Shown here piece by piece: positions 44,218-53,212 of a stretch of 64,000 nucleotides of DNA (the stretch's first letter is position 1; every line of letters starts with the position of its first letter). Both the position numbers and the translations under genes were made by a program. Origin of the DNA: Candidatus Hadersleviella danica (GTDB lineage Bacteria > Chloroflexota > Anaerolineae > Promineifilales > Promineifilaceae); contig JADJSZ010000032.1 in the NCBI GenBank assembly GCA_016711405.1, forward strand, positions 16,615-80,614, read 5' to 3'. The notes beneath the pieces are model-generated. The model was not told the DNA's origin, did no database searches, and saw only the letters and a program-made list of their open reading frames with translations.

Positions 44218-45195
44218 ATGGTTTTGGTTACTGGTGCAACAGGATTTCTCGGCCACCACCTCATCCCCCTTCTGCGACAAGCTGGCTACCCTGTGCGGGC
44301 CTTGGTACGGCCGACCAGTGATGTCACCTTCTTGCAACAGCATGACGTGGAACTCGCCTACGCCAATGACATTTCGGACTATGCGGCCGTGCGGGCGGCG
44401 TGTGAGGGGTGTACGGCCGTCATTCACGCCGCTGGCCAATTTCGCTTTTGGGGAGATTTGCCGGGCTTTTGGCAAACCAATGTGGAGGGGACAGCGGCCG
44501 TGTTAGAAGCGGCCGTGCAAGCAGGTATTCAACGCATCGTCCACGTCTCCACCATCGCCGTCGTCGGCCATATTCCCCCCAGCACGGTCATAGATGAAAA
44601 CGTCTTCTGCCAGCCCCAAGACCATTATCAGCGCACCAAACTCGAGGGGGAAAAATTAGCCCTCAGCTTCCACCAAAGCCGCCAAGCCCCTGTCGTCATT
44701 GTGCGGCCGGGGGCTTTTTATGGGCCGTGGGGGCGCTACGCCTTCAATCGGCTCTTCTTCGAGGAACCCCTGCGCGGCTGGCGGATTAAGGTGGATGGGG
44801 GCAAGCATGTCATTTTTCCCGTGTACGCGGCCGATGTGGCGCGAGGCATTTTGTTGGCCATGCAACACGGCCGTGTGGGGGAAATTTACAACATTTGCGG
44901 GCACACCTTCACCCACAACCAAGGTAATGATGTCGTCAGCGATTTGGCTCGTATCTCCCGCTGGCGCATGAACATTCCCCGTTGGGGGGTGCTGGCCTTG
45001 GCCCACGCATGGACGTTTATTTCTCGCTACACAGGGCGGGAACCCTTCTATCCCATCAATTTGCGTTTATACGTCTTCCAAGATTGGACAGTTTCCATTG
45101 CCAAAGCCCAGCGCGAATTGGGTTTTGAGCCAACCCCCTTTGAGGAAGGCGCACGCGAGACGTTGGCATGGTACGAAGCGCAGAAGATTGTTTGA
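44218..45195 (+). CDS. NAD-dependent epimerase/dehydratase (extended SDR)
   Basis: 325 aa, ATG reading MVLVTGATGFLGHHL. It has the extended-SDR dinucleotide loop GATGFLG, then VIHAAGQFRFWGD, TNVEGTAAVLEAA, the catalytic YQRTK (YxxxK) and VRPGAFYGPWGR. Substrate probably a nucleotide sugar, sterol-like or flavonoid-like alcohol; not decidable. An alternative upstream start would translate the repeat array and was rejected. Confidence 0.88.
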   Translation: MVLVTGATGFLGHHLIPLLRQAGYPVRALVRPTSDVTFLQQHDVELAYANDISDYAAVRAACEGCTAVIHAAGQFRFWGDLPGFWQTNVEGTAAVLEAAVQAGIQRIVHVSTIAVVGHIPPSTVIDENVFCQPQDHYQRTKLEGEKLALSFHQSRQAPVVIVRPGAFYGPWGRYAFNRLFFEEPLRGWRIKVDGGKHVIFPVYAADVARGILLAMQHGRVGEIYNICGHTFTHNQGNDVVSDLARISRWRMNIPRWGVLALAHAWTFISRYTGREPFYPINLRLYVFQDWTVSIAKAQRELGFEPTPFEEGARETLAWYEAQKIV

Positions 45196-45300
45196 AGATG
45201 AGGAAGTGGGGGAGTAATCAGTAATCAGTGCGCTTTGCGCCAGTAATCAGTTAGTAGGGGCATACTGAACAGTGTACTGAACACTGAATACTAAACACTA

Positions 45301-45852
45301 TCACCCACGTTCGGCACGGAGGGTGTCGTAGATGGCTTGGCAGGTAGGGTTGTAAAAAACGGCCGGCGTTGTCCAAAATTCGGCCAATTGACGATTGCCC
45401 GTTTGCTGTTCGTAGATGTGTGCTTGCAGGTACATGTCGAGCTTGTCCACATCGTGGACGAGGAGGGATTCGGCCGTGGTACGGCCGTGCAACTCCTCCC
45501 ACAGCGCCATCAACTCGGGAACCTCATCCCCCAACATCTCCCGCATCGCCCCCCGCTCCACATCCGTTTTTACCCCCGGCGGCAAAAAACGCCATGCGGG
45601 GGTGGGAATGTCCGTTGTCACCGCTTCGGGCAAGTCGTGGAGCAGGCACATGGCCAGCAACCGCGCCATGTCCAACGGTGGGCTGATGGTTTGGGCGATA
45701 ACCAGCGCGGTATAGCTCATCCCAAAAGTATGGGCGGCCACGCTCTCCGCATTGGCCACGCCCCGTTGCCCCCACCCCGTCCGCGCCGTGCGCTTGAGTT
45801 GGTTGCCGTGTAATAGTAGGTTCAGAAGGATTTGCGGGTTGTCATTTGTCAT
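45301..45852 (-). CDS. HD-domain hydrolase (YfbR/HDDC2-like)
   Basis: 183 aa. Metal ligands as AAHTFGM (His41), LLHDLPEA (His72-Asp73) and HDVDKLDM near residue 132 form the HD pattern of YfbR-type 5'-deoxynucleotidases. Cytosolic nucleotide pool maintenance is likely. The start MTND lies within the TCATTG composite array (ATGACAA unit), with no Shine-Dalgarno. Confidence 0.85.
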   Translation of the reverse strand: MTNDNPQILLNLLLHGNQLKRTARTGWGQRGVANAESVAAHTFGMSYTALVIAQTISPPLDMARLLAMCLLHDLPEAVTTDIPTPAWRFLPPGVKTDVERGAMREMLGDEVPELMALWEELHGRTTAESLLVHDVDKLDMYLQAHIYEQQTGNRQLAEFWTTPAVFYNPTCQAIYDTLRAERG

Positions 45853-45933
45853 TGGTCATTGGTCATTGGTCATTGGCGTACATTGACCAGCTACATTTGT
45901 TCATTGTTCATTGCTCATTGCTCATTGACGTTT
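45840..45933. repeat. Composite GTCATTG + TTCATTG array
   Basis: Five GTCATTG units, a ~30-bp core, then four TTCATTG/CTCATTG units. It lies between two minus-strand genes. It supplies the ATG of the HD gene and the TGA of the next gene (unit CTCATTG read in reverse). Confidence 0.85.
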
Positions 45934-47316
45934 GTAAAACGTATTGAGCCGCCAGTGGAATCTATCTATTTCGCCTGTGGTGGGGTTACGGCCGAACAAA
46001 ATCGGCTGGGTGTTCAGATGATAGGCGAGTGGGTCGGCCGAGTCGAGCGGCCGTAGGCGAATGCCCTTTTTGAGCACCCCCCAGCGACTGGCAAGGTGGA
46101 GTTGGTCGCCTTGGGCGCGGATTTGCAAACGGCCGCCATGACTAAGCCAAATGCGGAAGTTGCTGTTCAGCCCCGGTGCGGGGTAATAGTTACCCACCAG
46201 CGCAGGCCACTGCTCGGGCTGGTCGGGCAAATCGGGCGCGGTGGGGTAGGGAGCGCGAATAATGGCGCGGAGCAACTCGCGGGCGAGTGAGATAACGGCC
46301 GTGTTCCCCGAATTGGTGAAGGCAAACACCCCCCAATTCGCTTCGGGAGCCAGCCACAACGAGGAGTTGAAGCCCAGCCATGCCCCATCGTGGCTGACTA
46401 TGCGCTGGTCGCCCCACTGATCTACAAAAAAGCCCAGCCCCATCGCGGGCAAGCGGGGGTCTAGCTGGACATGGGGTTGCCACATTAAATCCAAAGTGGT
46501 GGGTTGGAGGGCGGTCTGGGTGAGGAGCGCGGCCGTCCAGCGGCCGAAATCCTCGGCCGTGGTGTAGAGCGAGCCATCCGCTTGGGTCATAATCTCCATA
46601 TCGGGCCACACCGCTTTGTGTTGCCCCTTTTTCAGGCGGTGACCTGTGGCCAGCAGGGGCAGATGGCGCGGCTGGCGCAAAAAGTCGGTCATGTTCATGC
46701 CCAATGGCTCGAACATGGTTTGGCGCACATGGGTGGCAAAGGTGTCGTAGGCGGGGGGACGGCCGCTCAAATCGGCCACCAGTTGGCCGAGTGTGGCAAA
46801 GCCGTGGTTGGCATACGCCCATTTGCTCCCCGGCGCGGCCGAAGGGCGGAGCCAACGGCCGTAAAAACGGCCGAGGGGGAGCATGGGCCGCATTGGCCGC
46901 CCCATGCCGAAGGTGGTGCGCGGGTGTAAATAGCTAATCAGCGGGGCCAATTCGCCCAAGCCGCTCGTATGGGTGAGCAAATGGCGGATGGTGATGGGGG
47001 GGGAGTCGGCCGAGTACGGACGAATTTGGAACGTTTTGAGGTGCTGGTTGACAGGGTCATCCAACTGAAACAGCCCCTCTTCCCAGTGGCGCATGAGGGC
47101 GACGGCCGTGACAATTTTCGAGATGGAGGCGATGCGGAACACCGTTTGGGGAGTGACGGGTTGTTGGCTGGCCACATCGGCCAGCCCATAACCCTGCAAA
47201 AAGGGCATATCTGCCCCTTGGACAATGCCCACGACCAGCCCCGCCAGATTGGCACTGCTAAAAGCGGAACGGATTTGTTTGTCTATCGCGTCATGGTTGA
47301 GCATAGGCGTTGCCAC
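45922..47316 (-). CDS. Serine hydrolase, beta-lactamase class C/DD-peptidase family
   Basis: 464 aa, no clear signal peptide. SxxK nucleophile in RIASISKIVTAV (Ser64, Lys67), YxN as YANHG, and a C-terminal IVSHDGAWLGF in place of KTG. A ~100-residue C-terminal beta-domain follows. Class C-like esterase or peptidase; calling it a resistance enzyme would be unjustified. The first residues (MATPMLNHD) are preceded by a TCTATCT dyad. Confidence 0.85.
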   Translation of the reverse strand: MATPMLNHDAIDKQIRSAFSSANLAGLVVGIVQGADMPFLQGYGLADVASQQPVTPQTVFRIASISKIVTAVALMRHWEEGLFQLDDPVNQHLKTFQIRPYSADSPPITIRHLLTHTSGLGELAPLISYLHPRTTFGMGRPMRPMLPLGRFYGRWLRPSAAPGSKWAYANHGFATLGQLVADLSGRPPAYDTFATHVRQTMFEPLGMNMTDFLRQPRHLPLLATGHRLKKGQHKAVWPDMEIMTQADGSLYTTAEDFGRWTAALLTQTALQPTTLDLMWQPHVQLDPRLPAMGLGFFVDQWGDQRIVSHDGAWLGFNSSLWLAPEANWGVFAFTNSGNTAVISLARELLRAIIRAPYPTAPDLPDQPEQWPALVGNYYPAPGLNSNFRIWLSHGGRLQIRAQGDQLHLASRWGVLKKGIRLRPLDSADPLAYHLNTQPILFGRNPTTGEIDRFHWRLNTFYKRQ

Positions 47317-47318
47317 TC

Positions 47319-47408
47319 AGATAGAGTGTAGAGATAGAGATAGAGGGGTGCGTCGTAGGCTAAACAACCAAGTACCCCTCTATCTCTATCTCCCATCTCT
47401 ATCTCTTT
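47319..47408. repeat. AGATAGAG / CTCTATCT dyad array
   Basis: Third member of the TCTATCT family. The loop AAACAACCAAGTACCC closely matches AAACAACCATGTTCCC at 22829. Confidence 0.85.
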
Positions 47409-47525
47409 CCCCAAAATCTTGTTAAAAACGAACAATTCTAGTATACCAAGCCTGTGCGGGACATTCCGCACCAATCACCACCCAAAAATAGACTTTTTTC
47501 AGACCTTCACGAAGGAGAGTAACCT

Positions 47526-48402
47526 ATGAGCGCCACGATTATTGATGGCAAAGCGATAGCGGGCAAAGTGCAAGAGGAAGTGCGCCAAGGGGTGTCCCAG
47601 ATGCTGGCCGAACACGGCCGTACCCCCGGCCTTGCCACTGTGCTGGTGGGGGATAATACCGCCTCCGCCACCTATGTTCGCAACAAGAAAAAAGCGTGTG
47701 CCGAAGTCGGTATCCGCTCCATCGGCCGTGAATTACCCGGCGACATTAGCCAAGAAGATTTGTTGGCCGTCGTGCAAGAGCTAAACGCCGACCCCGAGGT
47801 GGATGGCATTTTGGTGCAATTGCCCCTGCCCAAACACATTGACGAGGAAGCGATTTTGGCCGCCATTGACATTCGCAAAGATGTGGATGGCTTCCACCCG
47901 CTCAACATCGGCCGTTTGGCCATGAAAGGGCGCGACCCGCTGTTCATCCCCTGCACCCCCTATGGCTGTTTGCGGTTGTTGCAAGAGGCGGGCGTAAACC
48001 TGAACGGCGCGGATGCGGTGGTTCTCGGCCGTTCCAACATCGTCGGCTTGCCGATGGCCATGCTGTTGCAAAAGGCGAACGCCACGGTGACGATTTGCCA
48101 CAGCAGAACCAAGGATTTGGCCAGCTATCTGCGCAAGGCGGATGTGATTGTGGCGGCCGTGGGCATCGCCGAAATGGTCACGGGCGATATGCTCAAGCCG
48201 GGGGCGGTGGTCATTGATGTGGGCATCAACCGCAAGGATGACCCGACGGCCAAACGGGGCTATCGGTTGGTGGGCGATGTGGATTTTGAGTCGTGTGCGG
48301 CCGTGGCGGGAGCCATCACCCCCGTACCGGCGGCGTGGGCCGATGACGATTGCCATGCTGTTGGCCAACACCCTGCGCGGTGCACAAGCGGCCGTGAATT
48401 AA
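47526..48402 (+). CDS. folD: Bifunctional methylene-THF dehydrogenase/cyclohydrolase (near-terminal frameshift)
   Basis: About 292 residues. AAGGAGAG precedes the ATG. FolD marks: ATVLVGDNTASATYVRNKKKA (catalytic Lys), VDGILVQLPLPKHID, VDGFHPLNIGRL, the NADP loop VVLGRSNIVGLPMAMLL and GAVVIDVGINR. The expected C-terminal PVPGGVGPMTIAMLL is disturbed: one G is lacking at ~48327-48330 and one C at ~48339-48341. After that the frame MTIAMLLANTLRGAQAAVN runs to TAA at 48400-48402. Both look like homopolymer errors. Interconverts one-carbon folates in the cytosol. Confidence 0.9.
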
Positions 48403-48430
48403 CGTTAAGTTGAGATTTTCATTATGGGTG

Positions 48431-48491
48431 TAGATTGGTCTATTGGTGTATTGGTGTATTAAAAATAGACCAATACATCAATAGACCAATA
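48431..48491. repeat. TTGGTGTA / TACACCAA-type dyad array
   Basis: Left TCTATTGGTGTATTGGTGTA units and right TAGACCAATACATCAATAGA units around AAAA, between convergent folD and hemW. Confidence 0.9.
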
Positions 48492-48496
48492 AACTT

Positions 48497-49702
48497 TCAG
48501 ACGAAACGTTGAAAGACCTGATTGCTGACGAAGATGCCACGGGAGGTGAGCCTGAGGCGGCCGTCTTCTTCGGCCAGCAAGCCCCACTCGGTTAGCTCGG
48601 CAATGTCGCGGCCGTAGACTTCCTCGAGAGAGCGGCCGAATTGGCGGGCAAAATCGGCCGTGGAAACCCCTTCCTGCAACAAGCGCAACCCCGTCATCAT
48701 CGTCTCCCCCATCTGGTCGGTGGGCGTTAGTTCTGTTTGCCCCGCCACGGCCGTGGAGAGCGGGTAATGCTCGGGCACGGCCGAGTTTTCCATCAGCCGC
48801 CGAATATAGACCCGTGGCTGGCGCACGACATGGTAGCGGTAGCCATTGGCATGGCCGTGTGCCCCCGCCCCCAAGCCCAGATACTGCCCATTGCGCCAAT
48901 AAGTGAGGTTGTGTTCGCTGGCACGGCCGGGTAAAGCCCAGTTGGAAATCTCGTAATGTTCCATGCCCGCCTCCGCCAGCATGTCGCGAGCCAACTCGTA
49001 TTGGTCGGCCGCTAAATCAGGGTCGGGCAGGGCGATGTGCCCTTGGGTGACACTGCGCTGGAGCGGTGTACCCGGCTCGATGGTCAGGCAGTAGAGGCTG
49101 AGGTGGTGGGTGTGCAGGGCGAGCGCGGCCGTCAAACTCTCCTGCCAACTGGCCAAGGTTTGCCCCGGCACGCCATAAATCAAATCAATGTTGAAGTTGT
49201 CGAAGCCTGCCTCTCGCGCCATTTGCACCGCCCGCACGACGCTGGCGAAGCTGTGTTGGCGGCCGAGCAGAGCCAATTCGCTCTCCACCGCGCTCTGTGC
49301 CCCAAAACTGAGCCGGTTAACCCCGGCCGAACGCACGGCCGCCAAATAAGCAACATCTACCGTTTCGGGGTTGGCTTCCATGGTGATTTCGGCCGTGTCG
49401 GCCAGCGCAAAATGGCTCCGCACAGTGTCCAAAATGGTGGCGATATGTTCGGCCGTCATCAGTGAGGGGGTTCCGCCGCCGAAGAAAATGGTATGCGCCG
49501 GCCGTTTGGTGTGCCCCGCTACCTGCCGAATTTCGGCGCACAACGCCTCGGCATACGCCCCTTTCAACTCCCCCACACTGGTATAGGTGTTAAAATCGCA
49601 ATAAGAGCAACGATAGGCACAGAAGGGAATGTGCAAATAGAGGCTGAGGGAGGAGGGAATTGTGAATTGTGAATTGTGAATTGTGAATTGGTTATTTGTC
49701 AT
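48497..49702 (-). CDS. hemW: Radical-SAM heme chaperone HemW-like protein
   Basis: 401 aa. Cys28-x3-Cys32-x2-Cys35 (CAYRCSYC) is the radical-SAM cluster site. YLHIPFC, FFGGGTPSLM, EANPETVD, RLSFGAQS and IDLIYGVPGQT all fit HemW/CPDH-like proteins; HemW delivers heme rather than oxidising coproporphyrinogen. Residues 1-17 (MTNNQFTIHNSQFTIP) are translated from the heptamer array, and no nearer start is visible, so the array seems to supply the start codon. Confidence 0.88.
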   Translation of the reverse strand: MTNNQFTIHNSQFTIPSSLSLYLHIPFCAYRCSYCDFNTYTSVGELKGAYAEALCAEIRQVAGHTKRPAHTIFFGGGTPSLMTAEHIATILDTVRSHFALADTAEITMEANPETVDVAYLAAVRSAGVNRLSFGAQSAVESELALLGRQHSFASVVRAVQMAREAGFDNFNIDLIYGVPGQTLASWQESLTAALALHTHHLSLYCLTIEPGTPLQRSVTQGHIALPDPDLAADQYELARDMLAEAGMEHYEISNWALPGRASEHNLTYWRNGQYLGLGAGAHGHANGYRYHVVRQPRVYIRRLMENSAVPEHYPLSTAVAGQTELTPTDQMGETMMTGLRLLQEGVSTADFARQFGRSLEEVYGRDIAELTEWGLLAEEDGRLRLTSRGIFVSNQVFQRFV

Positions 49703-49785
49703 TGGTCATTGGTCATTGGTCATTCGCTCACAGGTTCCATCACTTTATTTGTTCATTGCTCATTGTTCATTGTTCATTGACTATC
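49665..49785. repeat. TTCACAA + GTCATTG + TTCATTG composite array
   Basis: TGAATTG units overlap the hemW 5' end, then four GTCATTG units, a ~30-bp core, and five TTCATTG/CTCATTG units. It lies between divergent hemW and the histidine kinase gene. Confidence 0.85.
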
Positions 49786-49842
49786 TCTGTATAATATCTT
49801 TGTCTTCACGTTTTCTTCACCCACGACCCATAGGTAAAGCAC

Positions 49843-51075
49843 ATGGACGATTCATTTTCCCCTGCTATAGGCCCCCAGCGTTTAGCGCGAATGCTCGAGA
49901 TTAGCCGCCAACTCAATTCTACAACATCGGTGGATGAGTTGCTGAAGTTGATTATTAGCGAAGCGGCGACCCTCATTGGCACCGAATCCGCCTCGATTTT
50001 GTTGCTCGACCCGCACACCCGCGAGTTGCGCTTTAAGGCGATTTCGGGCGAAATGCCGCCGCAACTGAACAACATGCTCGTCCCCCTCGAGGGAAGTATT
50101 GCGGGCAAAATTATTCTCACCAACGAACCTCTCATCGTGGAAGATGTGAAGAGCAACCCCGGCTGGAACCCGCAAGTGGATTCGGCCATCAATTTCCAAA
50201 CGAGTGGTATTTTGGGCGTGCCCATGCACGATGCGGCCGGGGAGCCTGTTGGTGTCCTCGAGGCGCTCAATAAGTTAGACGGGCAAAAGTTTGGGGAAGA
50301 TGATGTGTTGGTGCTATCCACCTTGGCCGATTTGGCGGGGGCGGCCATTGGCAAAGCCCAGTTGTTTGAGGAGTTGCAGAAGGCGTACCAGAAGCTGAAC
50401 GAGTTAGACAGGCTCAAGAGCGATTTTATCGCCCTTGCTTCCCACGAGTTGCGCACGCCTCTCTCGGTCATTTTGGGCTATGTCTCGTTCTTGCGGGAAG
50501 AGGCGGATGAGGAGACGGGCGAACATCTGGACCAAGTGCTGAAAGCGGCCGTGCGTCTGCGTAGCCTCATCCAAGATATGATTAACCTGCGCTATGTGGA
50601 GGCGGGCCAAACCAACCTCAATTTGCGCGAATTGGATGTGGCCAAGTTAATTCGGCACGTTGTCCATGACCGCGATGAAACGGCCGTGGCCAAGCAACAA
50701 ACCGTTCACCTCCACCTCCCCCCCCAACCTTTGCCGATTCGAGCCGATGAGGAGATGTTGGAGCTGATGCTGAGCAACTTGTACAGCAACGCTGTCAAGT
50801 TTACGCCCGAAGGCGGCCGTATAGACATCGGCGCGGCCAAGCGGGGCACGGAAACATGGATTTATGTGCGCGATTCTGGGGTAGGCATTCCCCAAGACCA
50901 ACTTGAGCGGATTTTCGACAAGTTTTACCAAGTGGAGCCGCACATTCGCCGCCGTTATGAGGGCATGGGCATTGGGCTGACGATTGTGAAGGAGTTGGCT
51001 CAGTTGCACGGCGGCCGTATTTGGGCCAAAAGCGAGCCAGAAAAGGGAAGCGAGTTTTTTATCGCTCTCCCGTAG
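49843..51075 (+). CDS. GAF-domain sensor histidine kinase
   Basis: 410 aa, cytosolic. GAF domain ~25-175 (IGTESASILLLDP...GILGVPMHDAAGEPVGVLEALNK). A coiled linker (~175-195) precedes the HisKA box FIALASHELRTPLSVILGY with His201. The HATPase domain has N box LSNLYSNAVKF, G1 YVRDSGVGIP, and F/G2 as IFDKFYQ...GMGIGLTIVKELAQLHGG. No response regulator gene is adjacent, so it is an orphan kinase. The ligand of the GAF domain is unknown. Confidence 0.9.
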   Translation: MDDSFSPAIGPQRLARMLEISRQLNSTTSVDELLKLIISEAATLIGTESASILLLDPHTRELRFKAISGEMPPQLNNMLVPLEGSIAGKIILTNEPLIVEDVKSNPGWNPQVDSAINFQTSGILGVPMHDAAGEPVGVLEALNKLDGQKFGEDDVLVLSTLADLAGAAIGKAQLFEELQKAYQKLNELDRLKSDFIALASHELRTPLSVILGYVSFLREEADEETGEHLDQVLKAAVRLRSLIQDMINLRYVEAGQTNLNLRELDVAKLIRHVVHDRDETAVAKQQTVHLHLPPQPLPIRADEEMLELMLSNLYSNAVKFTPEGGRIDIGAAKRGTETWIYVRDSGVGIPQDQLERIFDKFYQVEPHIRRRYEGMGIGLTIVKELAQLHGGRIWAKSEPEKGSEFFIALP

Positions 51076-51136
51076 GGGAGAGGAAGAGAGGGGGAGCATC
51101 TCTTAATCTCTTCCTCTCTTACTCCCTTGCTCTCTT
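51074..51136. repeat. GAGAGGAAGAG / CTCTTCCTCTC dyad array
   Basis: A purine-rich left arm and complementary right arm lie between convergent genes. Same family as 31281. Confidence 0.8.
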
Positions 51137-51137
51137 A

Positions 51138-51620
51138 TTAATTCATCTTCGCCAGCAAGCCATATTTCGCCCAATGGGCGGGCAAATAAAGCGGGGTCTC
51201 GGCCAAGGCCGCGTCATACGCTTGCACGGCCGAGCGATACTGCCCCAATTTTTCATGCGCCCGCCCCATGTTCAGGTGGGGGAAGTGGCGGGCATCATAA
51301 CGAGGAGCTTGGGTTGCTTTTTCGAGCCACGGCAGGGCTTCCTGCGGCCGACCCGTCTCCACCAAATAAGAACCAATGTCGTTATAGGGGTTGCCAAAAT
51401 CAGGGTCGAGGCTGATGGCTTGCTTGCACCACTCAATCGCCTCGTCGTAACGGCCGACCATGCTATAACCCCAGCCAAGGAAAGTACACGCCTCGGCCGT
51501 AGGGCAAATCTCAAGCGACTTCTTGTACAATTCAATCGCCTCACTCAGATGTCCCTTCATATGCAAGCGATACGCCTGCTCAAACAAAACCATTGCGTGT
51601 TGTTGTGCGATGTTATCCAT
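51138..51620 (-). CDS. TPR-repeat protein
   Basis: 160 aa, starting MDNIAQQHAM; a longer in-frame extension is spacer translation. About four tetratricopeptide repeats: AYRLHMKGHLSEAIELYKKSL, GWGYSMVGRYDEAIEWCKQA, a YNDIGSYLVETGRPQEALPWL unit and GRAHEKLGQYRSAVQAYDAAL. Protein-protein scaffold; partner unknown. Confidence 0.88.
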   Translation of the reverse strand: MDNIAQQHAMVLFEQAYRLHMKGHLSEAIELYKKSLEICPTAEACTFLGWGYSMVGRYDEAIEWCKQAISLDPDFGNPYNDIGSYLVETGRPQEALPWLEKATQAPRYDARHFPHLNMGRAHEKLGQYRSAVQAYDAALAETPLYLPAHWAKYGLLAKMN

Positions 51621-51723
51621 ATGCGCGTATTGTAGGCGGAGGTTGTTAGATAGAGATAGGAGAGAGGGAGAGCAAGGGACTGAGAGACTGACCGACTGAA
51701 AGACTAGAAAACTGAGAGACTGT

Positions 51724-52992
51724 ATGAAACTACTGCAAAATCGGCCGTTTGCCCTCCTGTGGCTGGCGCAAATCATCTCGGGTATGGGCGATGTGCTGTA
51801 TACCGTGGGGGTCATGGTGACTATTTTTGCCAGCACAGAATCGGCTCTGCAAACCGTAGGCGTGACCATCGCCGCCGCATTGCCCCCCTTTGTACTCGGC
51901 CCCATCGCGGGGTCACTGGTGGACCGCTATTCCCGCCGCTGGGTACTGGTGGTGATGGATGTGTTACGGGCGGGGTTGGTGCTGGCCTTGCTGGTGCTCA
52001 TCCGCACCGTGGGGGTGGAAGTTTGGCTCATTTACGCCGTTGTAGCAGGGTTAGCGGCCGCCAGCACCTTTTATTTGCCCGCTCGCCAAGCCATTATCCC
52101 CACCCTTGTCCCCCGCCACGAGTTGGTCGTGGCCAACAGCCTCATCTTTAGCACCATTCAAGCGACAATGGCTCTTGGCTTTTTAGTCGGTGGCTCGCTC
52201 ATCCTCATTTGGCCGCTCGATTTGCTGTTGGTGGTGAATGGAGTGGCTTTTATGGGCGCGGCCGTGCTCACCATGCTCATTCGGCCGCACCCCCAACCTA
52301 TCATCGAAACCGATTTGCTAAAACCCCAAAAGGAAGAACTCCCCCTCTGGCAAAGCATTGTCGGGGGATGGCGTTACCTGCGCGGCCATGCCATTGCTCG
52401 CCCGCTCATTCTCATGGAGATGTTCGAGCATATTCCCCACGGCATCTGGACTTCGGGATTGATGCTGGTGTTTGCCACCCAAGCCCTTGGGGCAGACACG
52501 GCCGCATGGGGCCAGCAAAACGCGGCCTATTTTGGGGCGCAAATTGCAGGGGCGGCGATGGCCGCGCTGTTCGCCAATTGGCTGGCGCGGCGGGCAGGCT
52601 GGGTCATCATCGCCAACGCCTTTTTGAGCGGGGTTATGACCATCGCCTTTGCCTTTAGCCCCACCAACCTCATGGCCGTTATATTGGCCTTTTCTTTTGG
52701 CCCGCCCATGGCCATTCGCGATGTCACCCAAGATTCGCTCTTGCAAATGACGGTGGAAGAGGGGCAACTCGGCCGTGTCTTTGCCATGCGGAACATGTTC
52801 CGCAACATCATCTTCATGGTGGCAGGCATCTTCTTCGCATGGCTGGCCGATTATCTGTTCATTCGCTGGATTTACGCCATTGGCGGGGTGCTGTATTTGC
52901 TAACCGCTTTATACGCTGTCAGCAATCGGCCGTTGCGCGAGGCGCAAATGGGCAAAGAAACGGCCGTGGTCGCCCAAGGCGCACAAGCCTAA
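51724..52992 (+). CDS. MFS transporter
   Basis: 422 aa with ~12 TM helices, in MFS_3/EntS-like style: LLWLAQIISGMGDVLYTVGV at the N-terminus, the A-motif-like GSLVDRYSRRWVLVVMDVLR between helices 2 and 3, and long helix-6/7 loop segments (RPHPQPIIETDLL). Likely a drug or siderophore exporter family member. The start ATG follows GACTGAGAGACTG units with no Shine-Dalgarno. Confidence 0.88.
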   Translation: MKLLQNRPFALLWLAQIISGMGDVLYTVGVMVTIFASTESALQTVGVTIAAALPPFVLGPIAGSLVDRYSRRWVLVVMDVLRAGLVLALLVLIRTVGVEVWLIYAVVAGLAAASTFYLPARQAIIPTLVPRHELVVANSLIFSTIQATMALGFLVGGSLILIWPLDLLLVVNGVAFMGAAVLTMLIRPHPQPIIETDLLKPQKEELPLWQSIVGGWRYLRGHAIARPLILMEMFEHIPHGIWTSGLMLVFATQALGADTAAWGQQNAAYFGAQIAGAAMAALFANWLARRAGWVIIANAFLSGVMTIAFAFSPTNLMAVILAFSFGPPMAIRDVTQDSLLQMTVEEGQLGRVFAMRNMFRNIIFMVAGIFFAWLADYLFIRWIYAIGGVLYLLTALYAVSNRPLREAQMGKETAVVAQGAQA

Positions 52993-53080
52993 TGCCACTT
53001 TTTACCACCGAAAGGGCGGCCGTTACGTATAAGACAATTAGGGCATATACTCACAATGGCCATAAACTGATAGTTGATAC

Positions 53081-53142
53081 GGGTGTATCAGTCTATTGGT
53101 GTAGTGGTGTATTAAAATACACAGTTACACCAGTACACCCAT
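53081..53142. repeat. GTGTATTG / AATACAC dyad array
   Basis: Left GGTGTATCAGTCTATTGGTG units and right ACACAGTTACACCAGTACACC units. Related to 48431 and 57129. Confidence 0.85.
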
Positions 53143-53212
53143 AAACAAAATGCCAGATTATGACCGTGAAAAGTCTACATACCCTCATTTACCACCTACA
53201 GGAGAACACCCG

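Noticed and set aside
45922..47316. Antibiotic-resistance beta-lactamase
   Set aside because: SxxK and YxN are shared by esterases and DD-peptidases, and the KTG box is not typical; no signal peptide.
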